A DNA stretch of 64,000 nt from Streptomyces specialis. Lineage in GTDB: Bacteria; Actinomycetota; Actinomycetes; Streptomycetales; Streptomycetaceae. The position numbers were made by a program, and so were the translations under genes. Positions 31,769 to 40,163 of this stretch are shown in pieces (within the stretch, counting starts at the first letter, position 1; every line of letters begins with the position of its first letter). Under the pieces are notes generated by a model. It ran no database searches, was not told the origin of the DNA, and saw nothing but the letters and a program-made list of their open reading frames with translations. The stretch covers positions 362,513 through 426,512 of the forward strand of contig NZ_LN929894.1 of NCBI RefSeq assembly GCF_001493375.1, written 5' to 3'.

Positions 31769-31782
31769 TGTACGCTTGTACA
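31769..31782. promoter_or_regulatory. Probable TetR operator, TGTAC-N4-GTACA
   Basis: A perfect inverted repeat, TGTAC-GCTT-GTACA, ends one base before the SMR pump ATG. The TetR gene is the next gene in the operon, so autorepression of the pump-regulator pair at this site is likely. Transcription may start very close to the ATG. Confidence 0.6.
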
Positions 31783-31783
31783 C

Positions 31784-32104
31784 ATGGTGTATCTGACGCT
31801 GGCCGCCGCGATCACGGCGGAGATCATCGGGACCATGCTCATGAACCAGAGCGACGGGTTCAGCAGGCTGTGGCCCAGCCTGGGCACCCTCGCCTGCTAC
31901 CTGCTGGCGTTCACGCTGCTGGCCCAGACGCTGAAGACGATGGAGGTCGGCGTCGCCTACGCCATCTGGTCAGGCGCCGGGACCGCCGTCGTCGCCGTCA
32001 TCGGTGTGCTGTTCCTCAACGAGAACGCGTCCCTCCCCAAGGTGCTCGGCGTCCTGCTGGTCGTCGGCGGGGGCGCGCTGCTCAACCTCGGCGGGGCCCA
32101 CTGA
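31784..32104 (+). CDS. Small multidrug resistance (SMR) efflux protein
   Basis: 106 residues, four membrane helices. Start chosen at the ATG at 31784 ('MVYLTLAAAITAEIIGTMLM'), where the conserved intramembrane Glu sits near residue 13. Other marks are 'LACYLLAFTLLAQTLKTMEVGVAYAIWSGAGTA' (split here as helix 2-3 with the GxxYAxWxG motif) and 'LGVLLVVGGGALLNL'. EmrE/QacE/Mmr type proton-coupled antiporter for cationic drugs. It overlaps tetR by one base. Confidence 0.94.
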   Translation: MVYLTLAAAITAEIIGTMLMNQSDGFSRLWPSLGTLACYLLAFTLLAQTLKTMEVGVAYAIWSGAGTAVVAVIGVLFLNENASLPKVLGVLLVVGGGALLNLGGAH

Positions 32105-32682
32105 TGCCCCGCCGCGACGATCCCGACCGCAGACGACGCCTGGGGGCCGCGGCCGTCGAGGGCGTCGCCGAACGGGGCATCGACGGGCTCACCCCCCGGG
32201 CCGTGGCCGCCGCCGCCGACGTGCCGCTCGGCTCGACCACGTACCACTTCGCGGACCGCGACGAGCTGCTGACGGCCGCGCTGGAACGGATCAACGACGC
32301 CTGGCTGGCCCACCTCGCCGCCCGGCTGGAGGGCGTGGGCCCCGCCCGGCCGCTCGCCGCCGCGCTGGCCGACCACCTCGGCGCCTGCCTCGGCCCCGAC
32401 CGGACCGCGACGGAGCTGGCCTACGAGCTGTACTTCGCGGGCCTGCGGCGGCCCGCCCTGCGGCCCCTGGCCACCGCGTGCCTGGAGCGCACCGCGGAAC
32501 TCCTGCGGTCCCGGGTGCCCGACGCGGCGACGGCGCACGCGCTGGCCGCGGCGGCCGACGGACTGCTGATCCAGCACCTGCTCACCGGGCGCCCGTACGT
32601 TCCGGAGGAGGCGCGCGCCGCCTTCGCGTGCCTGGTGTCCGGCATCGGGACGGGTTCGCCGCCGGACGCGCCCACCCGTTAG
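32104..32682 (+). CDS. TetR-family transcriptional regulator
   Basis: 192 residues. N-terminal TetR helix-turn-helix: '[20 protein letters not shown]', then '[20 protein letters not shown]' near 40-60. The C-terminal domain is Ala/Leu-rich and helical, probably drug-binding. Start overlaps the SMR stop (TGATG). It most likely represses its own operon through the palindrome just upstream of the pump gene. Confidence 0.92.
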   Translation: MPRRDDPDRRRRLGAAAVEGVAERGIDGLTPRAVAAAADVPLGSTTYHFADRDELLTAALERINDAWLAHLAARLEGVGPARPLAAALADHLGACLGPDRTATELAYELYFAGLRRPALRPLATACLERTAELLRSRVPDAATAHALAAAADGLLIQHLLTGRPYVPEEARAAFACLVSGIGTGSPPDAPTR

Positions 32683-32692
32683 CGTCTGGGGC

Positions 32693-33679
32693 ATGACCGA
32701 CGCAACGTCCCTCCCGTCCGGCGCCGTCGCCGCCGGGCTCGCCACCGTCGACACCGACGGCACCGTGCTCGACACCTGGTTCCCCGCCCCCCGGCTCGAC
32801 ACCGAGCCCGGCCCCTCCGGCACCGAGCGGCTGACGCCGGAGCGCGCCGCCGAACTGCTCGGCGACGAGGCGCCCCGCGCGCTCGGCCCCGACCCCCGGC
32901 GCGGCGTCGAGGTGGTGGCGGTGCGCACGGTCATCTCGGACCTCGGCGCCAAGCCCCTCGACACGCACGACGTCTACCTGCGGCTCCACCTGCTCAGCCA
33001 CCGCCTGGTCCGCCCGCACGGACTCAGCCTCGACGGCATCTTCGGTCTGCTGGCCAACGTCGCCTGGACCAGCCTCGGCCCGGTCCCCGTCCACGGCGTG
33101 GAGCGGGCCCGCCTGGCGGCGCGGGCCGAGGGCGCGCACCTGGCGGTCACCAGTGTCGACAAGTTCCCCCGGATGACGGACTACGTGCTGCCGACGGGCG
33201 TGCGGATCGCGGACGCCGACCGGGTCCGGCTCGGCGCGCACCTGGCCACCGGCACCACCGTCATGCACGAGGGCTTCGTCAACTTCAACGCCGGCACGCT
33301 CGGCGTCTCCATGGTCGAGGGCCGCATCAGCGCGGGCGTCGTCGTCGGTGACGGCTCCGACATCGGCGGCGGCGCGTCCATCATGGGGACCCTGTCGGGC
33401 GGCGGGAAGCAGATCGTCTCGATCGGTGAGCGCTGCCTGCTGGGCGCCGAGGCGGGCATCGGCATCTCGCTCGGCGACGACTGCGTGGGCGAGGCCGGGC
33501 TGTACGTCACGGCGGGCACCCGGGGCACGCTGCCGGACGGCGAGATCGTCAAGGCGCTGACGCTCTCCGGCGCGGACAACCTCCTCTTCCGCCGCAACTC
33601 CACCACGGGGGCCGTCGAGGCGTTGCAGCGCACCGGCCACTGGGGTGGCCTCAACTCCGTGCTGCACAGCCACAACTGA
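32693..33679 (+). CDS. dapD: Tetrahydrodipicolinate N-succinyltransferase
   Basis: 328 residues. Succinylates tetrahydrodipicolinate in the lysine/diaminopimelate pathway that feeds peptidoglycan. It has an N-terminal alpha/beta domain and then a left-handed beta helix of hexapeptide repeats: '[27 protein letters not shown]', '[25 protein letters not shown]', '[26 protein letters not shown]' (each split into shorter turns). The actinobacterial DapD form is longer than that of E. coli. 10 bp after tetR; followed by a strong hairpin. Confidence 0.96.
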   Translation: MTDATSLPSGAVAAGLATVDTDGTVLDTWFPAPRLDTEPGPSGTERLTPERAAELLGDEAPRALGPDPRRGVEVVAVRTVISDLGAKPLDTHDVYLRLHLLSHRLVRPHGLSLDGIFGLLANVAWTSLGPVPVHGVERARLAARAEGAHLAVTSVDKFPRMTDYVLPTGVRIADADRVRLGAHLATGTTVMHEGFVNFNAGTLGVSMVEGRISAGVVVGDGSDIGGGASIMGTLSGGGKQIVSIGERCLLGAEAGIGISLGDDCVGEAGLYVTAGTRGTLPDGEIVKALTLSGADNLLFRRNSTTGAVEALQRTGHWGGLNSVLHSHN

Positions 33680-33696
33680 CGTCCCGGGCGGTATCT

Positions 33697-33749
33697 CCCG
33701 CGCGGGCCGGTCCGGCGGATCGGTGGATCCCCGGAACGGCCCGCGCGGG
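33697..33749. terminator. Long hairpin after dapD
   Basis: Perfect 13-bp outer arms, CCCGCGCGGGCCG (33697-33709) with CGGCCCGCGCGGG (33737-33749). Further pairing lies inside: TCCGG with CCGGA and GGATC with GATCC. It starts 17 bp after the dapD stop. Confidence 0.7.
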
Positions 33750-33846
33750 GGCGCTCATGCCGCCGGCGCGGACCGTCGGCCCCGACCGCTGCCCGGACAA
33801 CAGCCCGCGCGGCACCGCGAGTTAATCAGTTGCCGCGGGGCACGGA

Positions 33847-34605
33847 GTGACGGACGCTGCCATGGTGTTCTCGGATGCCGATGCCGCCGCGCTGTACGAC
33901 CTGCTGAACCCCTGGGATCCCGACACCCGGCCCGACGACGGCTTCTACTTCCCGCTGGTCATGGGGGCGGAGTCGGTCCTCGACGTCGGTTGCGGCACCG
34001 GCGCCATGCTGCGTCTGGCTCGTGAGCGGGGCCACCGCGGGCGGCTGGTGGGCCTGGACCCGGACGCCGCCGCGCTGGACAGGGCCCGGCGCCGGGCCGA
34101 CATCGAGTGGGTCCTGGGAACGGCGGCGGAGAGCGAGAGCGGCGTCGGCTTCCGTCTGGCGACGATGACCGGCCACGCCTTCCAGAGCCTGCTGACGGAT
34201 CACGACGTCCGCGCCTCGCTCGGCGCGATCCATGGCGCGCTGCGCCCCGGCGGGCGTTTCGTGTTCGAGACGCGGCATCCGCAGGCGCGCGCCTGGGAGG
34301 GGTGGACGCACACGAACCCGGACGACGTGGTCGATGTCGTGGACGAGACCGGCCGTGCCCTGCGGTACTGGCATGATGTCGAATCCGTCGACGGCGACGT
34401 GGTCACGATCACCGGGACGGTGGCCCAGCCGGACGGCACGGTCCTGCGGGTGCTCAGAGAAGGGCTGCGGTTTCTCGACATCGCGGCACTCAACGGGATC
34501 CTCGCCGAGGCGGGCTTCGAAGTGGAGGCCCAGTTCGGTGACTGGAACCGGGAACCCGTCACCGGAGCCAGCCGGGAGATCATCACCATCGCCCGTCGTG
34601 GATAG
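33847..34605 (+). CDS. SAM-dependent methyltransferase, class I
   Basis: 252 residues from the GTG at 33847; an in-frame ATG at 33862 is also possible. Rossmann SAM motif 'VLDVGCGTGAM' near residue 45, acidic 'LVGLDPDAAALD' near 67, post-motif 'LGAIHGALRPGGRFVFETRHP' near 125. The C-terminal 'EAGFEVEAQFGDW' is common in small-molecule methyltransferases of the ubiE/Methyltransf_25 type. Substrate unknown. It stands alone between dapD and an EI24-like gene. Confidence 0.88.
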   Translation: MTDAAMVFSDADAAALYDLLNPWDPDTRPDDGFYFPLVMGAESVLDVGCGTGAMLRLARERGHRGRLVGLDPDAAALDRARRRADIEWVLGTAAESESGVGFRLATMTGHAFQSLLTDHDVRASLGAIHGALRPGGRFVFETRHPQARAWEGWTHTNPDDVVDVVDETGRALRYWHDVESVDGDVVTITGTVAQPDGTVLRVLREGLRFLDIAALNGILAEAGFEVEAQFGDWNREPVTGASREIITIARRG

Positions 34606-34775
34606 AGCGCGGGTGGTCGCGGCCCACCGGGGTGAGGACCGGCCCTCGGCGTAGCCGGGCGGCCCCGCCGGGGAGCCGGATCCGGCCGAAGCGGAACGGG
34701 TTCACGCCGTGGCGCGTGATCCCGGAACCTGGACGGGGGCGTGAACGGGGCTCGACGGGCGCTAGCCTGACCGCC

Positions 34776-35531
34776 GTGCGCGATGCGATGACAGGGCTGC
34801 GGTTCATGCTGCTGGGGCAGCGTTGGGTTCTGACGAACCGGAGGTGGTTCGGCTTCGGGCTGCTGCCGGCGCTGATCACCCTGGTGATCTACGCGGCGGC
34901 GCTGATCCTGCTCGCGCGGTGGGCCGACGACATCATCACCTGGGCCACGCCGTTCGCGGACGACTGGAGCGACCTGAGCCGGACGGTGGTGCGCGTCCTG
35001 TTCGCGGCGCTGCTGATCGGCGGCGCGCTGCTGACGGCGGTGCTGACGTTCACCGCCGTGACGCTGCTGGTCGGGGACCCGTTCTACGAGAAGCTGTCGG
35101 AGCGCGTGGAGCGGGCCGAGGGCGGCCCCGGCGAGAGCGCGCCCGGGGTGCCGTGGTGGACCGAGGTCGCGGACAGCGTCCGGGTGCTGCTGCGGTGGGC
35201 CGTGTTCGGCGTGCCGCTGTTCTTCCTCGGCTTCGTACCGCTGCTGGGGCAGACCGTGGTCCCGGCGGTCGGTGTCGCCGTCACCGGCTTCTTCCTGACC
35301 ATAGAGCTGACGTCGGTGCCGATGGCCCGCCGGGGTCTGCGGCTGCGGGACCGGATGCTGTTCTTCCGTCAACACCCCGCGCTGGCCCTGGGGTTCGGCG
35401 TGCCGCTGGCGCTGCTCTTCCTGATCCCGCTGGCCGCCGTCGTCCTGATGCCGGGCGCGGTCGCCGGCGCGACGCTGCTGTCGCGCCACGACGCCGCCCC
35501 CTACCGCGCGCTGAACCGGCCGCCGCTGTAG
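34776..35531 (+). CDS. EI24/CysZ-like integral membrane protein
   Basis: 251 residues from the GTG at 34776; an ATG four codons later is the alternative. A TAGCCT -10-like box lies 8 bases upstream, which suggests a leaderless transcript. About four to six membrane segments in the EI24-domain pattern: 'FGFGLLPALITLVIYAAALI', 'VTLLVGDPFYEKLSERVE' (the conserved DPFYE), and 'GFVPLLGQTVVPAVGVAVTGFFLTIEL'. CysZ is a sulfate permease, but many actinobacterial members are of unknown role. Convergent with the DapA-like gene, 12 bp apart. Confidence 0.85.
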   Translation: MRDAMTGLRFMLLGQRWVLTNRRWFGFGLLPALITLVIYAAALILLARWADDIITWATPFADDWSDLSRTVVRVLFAALLIGGALLTAVLTFTAVTLLVGDPFYEKLSERVERAEGGPGESAPGVPWWTEVADSVRVLLRWAVFGVPLFFLGFVPLLGQTVVPAVGVAVTGFFLTIELTSVPMARRGLRLRDRMLFFRQHPALALGFGVPLALLFLIPLAAVVLMPGAVAGATLLSRHDAAPYRALNRPPL

Positions 35532-35543
35532 CGACGAAGCTCC

Positions 35544-36452
35544 TCAGCCCTCCCACACGGGCGAACCCAAGGCGGTCTTCAGGGCGTCGACCAGCCGTCC
35601 CGTCAGCTCCTCACCGGCCGGCAGCAGCGGGGCGCGGACCGGGCCGCCCGGCAGCCCCGCCACCCGGCACAGCGCCTTGCCCGCGACCGTGCCCGGCCCC
35701 TCGCCCATCACCGCCCCGACCAGCGGCAGCAGAGCCCCGTGGCGCCGGGCCGCCGGCGCGTGGTCCCCGGCGGCGAACGCGTCGAGTACCGCCCGCCCCT
35801 GGCGGCCCGCCACGTTGGCGACGGTGCTGACGCACCCGGCGGCGCCCAGGGCCAGCAGCGGCAGGTTCGTCTCGTCGCTGCCCGAGTAGTACGCGAGGTC
35901 CGTACCGGCCATCACCAGCCCGGACTTCAGGGGATCGGCCGCGCAGTCCTTGCCCGCCACGATCCGCTCGTGCTCCGCGAGCCGGTGCAGTGAGGCGGCG
36001 GTAAGAGCGGTGCCCGTTCCGGTGCGGGCCGGGATGTCGTAGAGCATGACGGGCAGCCCGGTGCCGTCCGCGACGGTCAGCAGGTGCTGGACGATCGCCT
36101 CCTGCGTCGGCCGCGAGTAGTACGGCGTGACGACCAGCAGCCCGTGCGCCCCGGCCGCCTCGGCGGCACGGGCGAGCGCGAGCGTGTGCCGGGTGTCGGC
36201 GGTCCCCACCCCGGCGACGACGGACGCCCGTTCCCCGACCGCCTCGACCACGGCCCGGACCAGCGCGGCCTTCTCGGCATCGGTGGTGGTGGGCGACTCC
36301 CCGGTGGTCCCGCTGACGACGAGGGCGTCGCACCCGCCACGCCCGACGAGATGAGCGGCGAGCCGCTGAGCACCGTCGAGGTCGAGCGAGCCGTCCTCGG
36401 CGAACGGCGTGATCATGGCGGCGGCACAACGGCCGAAGGGTCCGGTAGACAT
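35544..36452 (-). CDS. 4-hydroxy-tetrahydrodipicolinate synthase-like aldolase (DapA family)
   Basis: 302 residues from the ATG at 36452 ('MSTGPFGRCAAAMITPF'); an upstream start would add seven residues. TIM-barrel class I aldolase. The DapA active-site set is present: Thr-Thr in 'VSGTTGESPT', Tyr in 'TPYYSRPTQEAI', Tyr in 'LYDIPARTGTGT' and the Schiff-base Lys in 'VAGKDCAADP'. It probably condenses pyruvate with aspartate semialdehyde for lysine synthesis. It is 1.9 kb from dapD, but the family includes other pyruvate lyases. gene symbol withheld for that reason. Confidence 0.9.
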   Translation of the reverse strand: MSTGPFGRCAAAMITPFAEDGSLDLDGAQRLAAHLVGRGGCDALVVSGTTGESPTTTDAEKAALVRAVVEAVGERASVVAGVGTADTRHTLALARAAEAAGAHGLLVVTPYYSRPTQEAIVQHLLTVADGTGLPVMLYDIPARTGTGTALTAASLHRLAEHERIVAGKDCAADPLKSGLVMAGTDLAYYSGSDETNLPLLALGAAGCVSTVANVAGRQGRAVLDAFAAGDHAPAARRHGALLPLVGAVMGEGPGTVAGKALCRVAGLPGGPVRAPLLPAGEELTGRLVDALKTALGSPVWEG

Positions 36453-36521
36453 GGCCCGAGTCTGACCCCCCACCCCGCCCGAGGTCCACTGAGCACCACC
36501 GCGCGGTTCAGTCCAGCGGCA

Positions 36522-37097
36522 CTACTCGTTCGTCTCGGCTTCGTGCTCTTGGCAGGCGACCATGTCGTAGGTCGCGGCCATGAAGGGCTGGATGAGCTCG
36601 GACAGTACCCGCTCGGATTCCTCGTCGTCGCCGGGGTGTTCGGCTTCGAGGACGATCGTCAGGGTCTCGATGAAGTTCGCACCGGCGATGCCTGGAATGG
36701 TGCAGGGCACGGTGGCCATGGCGACCCCGGGCCAGACAATGGCCTGATGGTCGCCCGGCACGACCGTGCCGTCTTCCTCCGTCATCTCCAGGCCGCGGCT
36801 GCTGATGGCGTCCGCGTAATCGTCGTAGCCCATTGCCTCCGCACGGAAGATCTCCTCGTCGTCCACGGACAGGACGCAGTAGCGGGATCCTGAGTGTTCT
36901 GAGAAGTCACCGAAGGATGGCCAGGAATGCAGCGCGGACCCGGGTGGAAAGAGGGGTTCGTAGAGTTCCTCGGGCACGTCCACCCCGCAGAGCGTGTCCG
37001 GTACGGCGTACTCCCTTTCGGTCGGCCCGCTCTGGCAAGCGACGGCCGACGAGGACAGTGCCAGCAGTGTGAGACTCATGGCCGTTTTTCGGCGCAT
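36522..37097 (-). CDS. Secreted lipoprotein of unknown function, last gene of a WXG100-like cassette
   Basis: 191 residues from the ATG at 37097; an ATG at 37103 sits too close to the GAGAGG ribosome site. Lipoprotein signal 'MRRKTAMSLTLLALSSSAVAC' with the lipid Cys near residue 21. The mature part is acidic, with further cysteines ('DTLCGVDVPEEL', 'RYCVLSVDDEE', 'VPCTIPGI', 'MVACQEHE') that could form disulfides. No enzymatic motif. It follows the 750-aa helical protein by 16 bp on the same strand. Confidence 0.8.
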   Translation of the reverse strand: MRRKTAMSLTLLALSSSAVACQSGPTEREYAVPDTLCGVDVPEELYEPLFPPGSALHSWPSFGDFSEHSGSRYCVLSVDDEEIFRAEAMGYDDYADAISSRGLEMTEEDGTVVPGDHQAIVWPGVAMATVPCTIPGIAGANFIETLTIVLEAEHPGDDEESERVLSELIQPFMAATYDMVACQEHEAETNE

Positions 37098-37113
37098 TTC
37101 CATACCTCTCGGG

Positions 37114-39366
37114 CTAGTTCTGCGGCGCTCCTGACGGGGTCCAACCGATCTGCGCGCCGAAGAACAGGGTCACTGTCCTCGTGGCCGAGTTCCTGAGATG
37201 GGCAGGGGCATTGCTGTCCTCGTCGTAGCGGCCCTCGGTGGCCAGATCGACGGCATTCTGAGCTGCGCCGATGGCAGCTTGATAACCCTCGTCATAGGCG
37301 TTTCCGGCGTCCTCGGCGGCCTGCTCGCTGTTGTCCCGCTGAAGGGTTTCGAAAACGCTGCCGGAGAGCTCCCCTACACCCCAATCGATGATCGGTCCCG
37401 CAAGCGGGTACCTGTCGGTCGCTACGCCGACCGCCGTGTCGAGTACGATGCCCGTCCATTGCTCAACGGTTCCGAGGGTGCTGTTGAACTCCTCATCGCC
37501 CGCGATGCCCGCGTCATAGACCGCGCCTGCGCGGGCCTCGCTCATGATGCCCGCCATCTGGGCCCCGGGCGACACCGCGTTCTCGATGGCGTTGTCCAGG
37601 CTGATGTCCGCCTCACGCGGTTGGTTGATCGCCAAGTCCACAGCCACCGCGGTGTATGCCTGCTGGGCACCGGTGATGATCCCGTGGGCCTCCGAGTCCC
37701 TTCCCAACTGGCCGAGGAAGTCCCGGATATCCCGCGCGTCAAGTTCTGCGTAGCCCTCCGTCCCCTCCATGATCGTCAGATCGCTCAGCCCCATCTGGAA
37801 GTCGCCCATGTACGCCGCCGTCATTCTGGCCAGTTCCGGGCGCAGCGTGGCGAATTTGCCGTCGTCGGCGATCAGATCCTTGCCGTCGTCGGAGAACTTC
37901 TCGACCACGTCGTGCACGATCCGGCCGCCGGCCTCTGTGGGGTTGAGGCCGGTGATGGTGGGGCTCTGGTCGGCTGGGACGCCGGTGGTGGCTGCTTGGA
38001 GGGCCGCGCCGAGGCCCTGCATGTCGCCCGGGACGCTCAGCAGGGGGCCGCCGGTGGCCATGTTCACCTGGGAGTACCAGTCGCGTTCGTCCAGCAGGTA
38101 GTCGAGGCGGCCGTTGCCGTCCTGGGGGTCGAGGTAGGCCGTGGCGACGTCGGGCTGGTGGCCCATCACGCCGAGCACCGCGTCCATCGGGTCGGCGGTG
38201 AACCACTCCTGCTCGTCCGCGTCGAGGCCGTCCGCGCCGAGGTCGTCGCCGCGCAGGCGCCAGATGTCCTCGTCGCCGCCGAGGGACGGGTCCTCCGCCG
38301 CGCGGATGTTGTCGGCGAGGTCGTGCAGGAAGCGCTGGGAGTAGTCCGGGTCGTCGGTGCTCATCAGGCTGGTGAGCAACTGATAGCCGCGCACGTCCTG
38401 TTGCGTCAGTGAGTCGACCTCGTACCCGGCCATTCCGGCCTCGTGCAGTTCGTCCATGAAGCGGGCGTAGAACAGTCCCTGCTCGGTCTGCGCCCACTGC
38501 CCGTGGTCCAGCGTGCCCGGCTCCAGCGTCGGCACGTCGGTGCCGGCGGCCAGCGCGGTGGCCAGGTGGTGCTGGAGGCTGGTGAAGCTCTGCCGGGCGT
38601 CGCCCTCGCCGCCGATGACCTGATCCGCGATCCGGGCCGACAGGCTCACGAAGCCGTCCCCGCCGAGTCCTTCGAGCAGGGAGCGGGCGAACAGCGGGTC
38701 GGCGGCCTCCAGTTCCAGCAGGTGGTTCAGCTCCGACAGCTCCTCGCCGGACAGGTTCCCGCCGTCGGCCAGTCGGCGGGCCAGTTCCTCGGCGCGTCCG
38801 GCCAGCACCTCTTCCGTGCTGTCCTCCGCGCCGCCGTTGAAGATGCCCGCGCGGCGGCCGTCCTCGCCCTCCACGATCTGCGACAGGGCGAGGCGCAGGC
38901 TGTCGTCGGCCTGGGAGACCCCCTCGACGGCCCGGTCGAGCCTGCCCTGCCAGGTGCTTCGTTCGCGTTCCAGGCGTTCGGATTCGGTGTCGTTGGCCCA
39001 TTCGGGGTTCAGGGTGACGCGGCCGTCGCCGTCGATCCCGAATCCCTCGGCCCTGATCTCGGCGGCCACGTTCTCCAGTTCGCCGCGCAGGCGCAGCAAC
39101 TCGGCGTGGCCGTCCCTGATCACGCCCGCCAGGGAGCGGGCCTCGGCCTTGGCCGCGTCCAACTCCCCTTCGGTCTGGGAGAACTGGAAGCTCGCGGCGC
39201 CCGCGCTGTCCCCGACCCACAGTTCGTCGTGGTTCGGCAGGGACGCGACGCGGGTGCGGTAGGTGTCGGCGGCCCGGGCGAACCCGTCGGCGGCGGCGTC
39301 GAGTTCGGTGGCCCCGGCGTCCAGGGCGGCGAAATCCTGCTCGATGATCTCGTGGTACGTCGGCAC
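37114..39366 (-). CDS. Large WXG100/type VII-like helical protein (DUF6571-like)
   Basis: 750 residues from the GTG at 39366 ('VPTYHEIIEQDFAALDAGATELD'). The N-terminal ~100 residues form a WXG100-like helical hairpin with 'LWVGDSAGAASFQF' at the turn. A long body of repeated helices follows, with 'DDSLRLALSQI', 'GLGGDGFVSLSARIADQ', 'GYQLLTSLMST', 'DPMDAVLGVMGHQPDVATAYLDP' and a helical C-terminus. This layout is common in Streptomyces proteins (DUF6571 type, from memory) thought to be linked to ESX-like secretion. No toxin motif was identified at its C-terminus. Middle gene of a three-gene cassette; no secretion machinery lies in this window. Confidence 0.75.
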   Translation of the reverse strand: MPTYHEIIEQDFAALDAGATELDAAADGFARAADTYRTRVASLPNHDELWVGDSAGAASFQFSQTEGELDAAKAEARSLAGVIRDGHAELLRLRGELENVAAEIRAEGFGIDGDGRVTLNPEWANDTESERLERERSTWQGRLDRAVEGVSQADDSLRLALSQIVEGEDGRRAGIFNGGAEDSTEEVLAGRAEELARRLADGGNLSGEELSELNHLLELEAADPLFARSLLEGLGGDGFVSLSARIADQVIGGEGDARQSFTSLQHHLATALAAGTDVPTLEPGTLDHGQWAQTEQGLFYARFMDELHEAGMAGYEVDSLTQQDVRGYQLLTSLMSTDDPDYSQRFLHDLADNIRAAEDPSLGGDEDIWRLRGDDLGADGLDADEQEWFTADPMDAVLGVMGHQPDVATAYLDPQDGNGRLDYLLDERDWYSQVNMATGGPLLSVPGDMQGLGAALQAATTGVPADQSPTITGLNPTEAGGRIVHDVVEKFSDDGKDLIADDGKFATLRPELARMTAAYMGDFQMGLSDLTIMEGTEGYAELDARDIRDFLGQLGRDSEAHGIITGAQQAYTAVAVDLAINQPREADISLDNAIENAVSPGAQMAGIMSEARAGAVYDAGIAGDEEFNSTLGTVEQWTGIVLDTAVGVATDRYPLAGPIIDWGVGELSGSVFETLQRDNSEQAAEDAGNAYDEGYQAAIGAAQNAVDLATEGRYDEDSNAPAHLRNSATRTVTLFFGAQIGWTPSGAPQN

Positions 39367-39376
39367 GGTGGTCAGC

Positions 39377-39817
39377 TCACTCCGTGCCGTCGATCGAGCG
39401 GAGTTGGTACGTGATCTCCAGGTCCTCGCCCTGGAAGCCGGACGCGGTCGCCCGCAGGGCCTCCGTCTCCGCCCGCAACTGGGTGTCGAGGGCCCGGGAC
39501 TTGGCGGCCCAGCTCTCCGCCACGGCTGCCAGGCCGGCGGCCGAGGCCCAGCCGCGCATCCTCGCGGCGGCCTCGGCCAGCTCGCCCAGCGGCTTGGTGC
39601 CCGCCCGCACCGCGTCCGGCAGCACCTCGCCCTCGACGACGTCGGCCGCCGCGCGCTGCGCGTCCCAGCTCGCGACGAGCCGGTCCCGCGCGCCTGTTCC
39701 GCCGCCTGTCGAGGAGTTGAGCCGGGTGTGGGTCTCCTGCTCCCTCGCGGCTGCTCGCAGCGCGGCCCACTCCTCGTCGAACGACCCCACGTCACGCTCC
39801 CCCTGAGCATCCGTCAC
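39377..39817 (-). CDS. Small helical WXG100-like partner protein
   Basis: 146 residues, GTG start at 39817. A four-helix-like pattern with long Ala/Glu/Arg-rich helices ('GSFDEEWAALRAAAREQE', 'TKPLGELAEAAARMRGWASAA', 'SWAAKSRALDTQLRAETEALR'). No signal peptide, as expected for ESX-type substrates or their partners. It lies 10 bp before the 750-aa protein, so the two are probably co-translated and may form a heterodimer. Assignment is by shape and context. Confidence 0.7.
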   Translation of the reverse strand: MTDAQGERDVGSFDEEWAALRAAAREQETHTRLNSSTGGGTGARDRLVASWDAQRAAADVVEGEVLPDAVRAGTKPLGELAEAAARMRGWASAAGLAAVAESWAAKSRALDTQLRAETEALRATASGFQGEDLEITYQLRSIDGTE

Positions 39818-39885
39818 GCGGTACCGCCGGGGTATCCGCAGGCATCGGGATCGTAACAGGCCGTGTGCGCGCGGCGCTCGTCGGT

Positions 39886-40040
39886 CAGAGGGTGTCGGAC
39901 ACGAGGGTGGCGCCGGCGGCCGCGGCGCGGTCGCCGATCATCGTGTTGAGCCGCGTCTGCACGCCGTCGAGGTAGGGGACGTCGCCGACCGAGATCGGGA
40001 CGATCGGCCAGCAGCCCAGGGCGGGGGGCAGGATGCGGCA
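39886..40040. repeat. Left 155-bp direct repeat flanking the AsnB/UGD island
   Basis: Matches 46803-46825 plus 46964-47095 with two mismatches in 155 bases, in the same orientation. Identity stops 3 bases beyond the hydrolase stop codon on one side and at GATGCGG on the other. Confidence 0.92.
39887..40040 (-). pseudogene. 3' fragment of an SGNH hydrolase gene with a 46-codon deletion
   Basis: It encodes the C-terminal part of the intact SGNH hydrolase at 46804-47646: 'RILPPALGCWPIVPISVG', 'DVPYLDGVQTRLNTMIGDRAAAAGAT', then jumps to 'LVSDTL' and the stop. A 138-bp block (46826-46963 of the intact copy) is missing exactly in frame, which removes the catalytic His segment. There is no start codon, GDS motif or signal peptide. 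It marks the left edge of the 40-46.8 kb island. Confidence 0.9.
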
Positions 40041-40163
40041 CGGGTGTCGGCGGTTCGCACCCCGCGACGTCAAGCGCCCCTTCCCCGTGGTGTCGTCAAG
40101 GACGGGTGCCGATGCCTCCTAGCGGGTCAGTGCTCGGCGCCTGGATATCCGTGACGTAGTGGT
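40041..40163. other. Short unassigned stretch inside the left island edge
   Basis: 123 bp between the end of the left repeat and the stop codon of the leftward HTH/TPR regulator. No gene, and no recognisable inverted repeat, tRNA end or integrase site. Confidence 0.5.

Noticed and set aside
39814..40041. 75-codon minus-strand open frame next to the WXG100-like gene
   Set aside because: Out of frame with the hydrolase fragment and rich in Arg; the region is explained by the duplicated 3' end of the SGNH gene.
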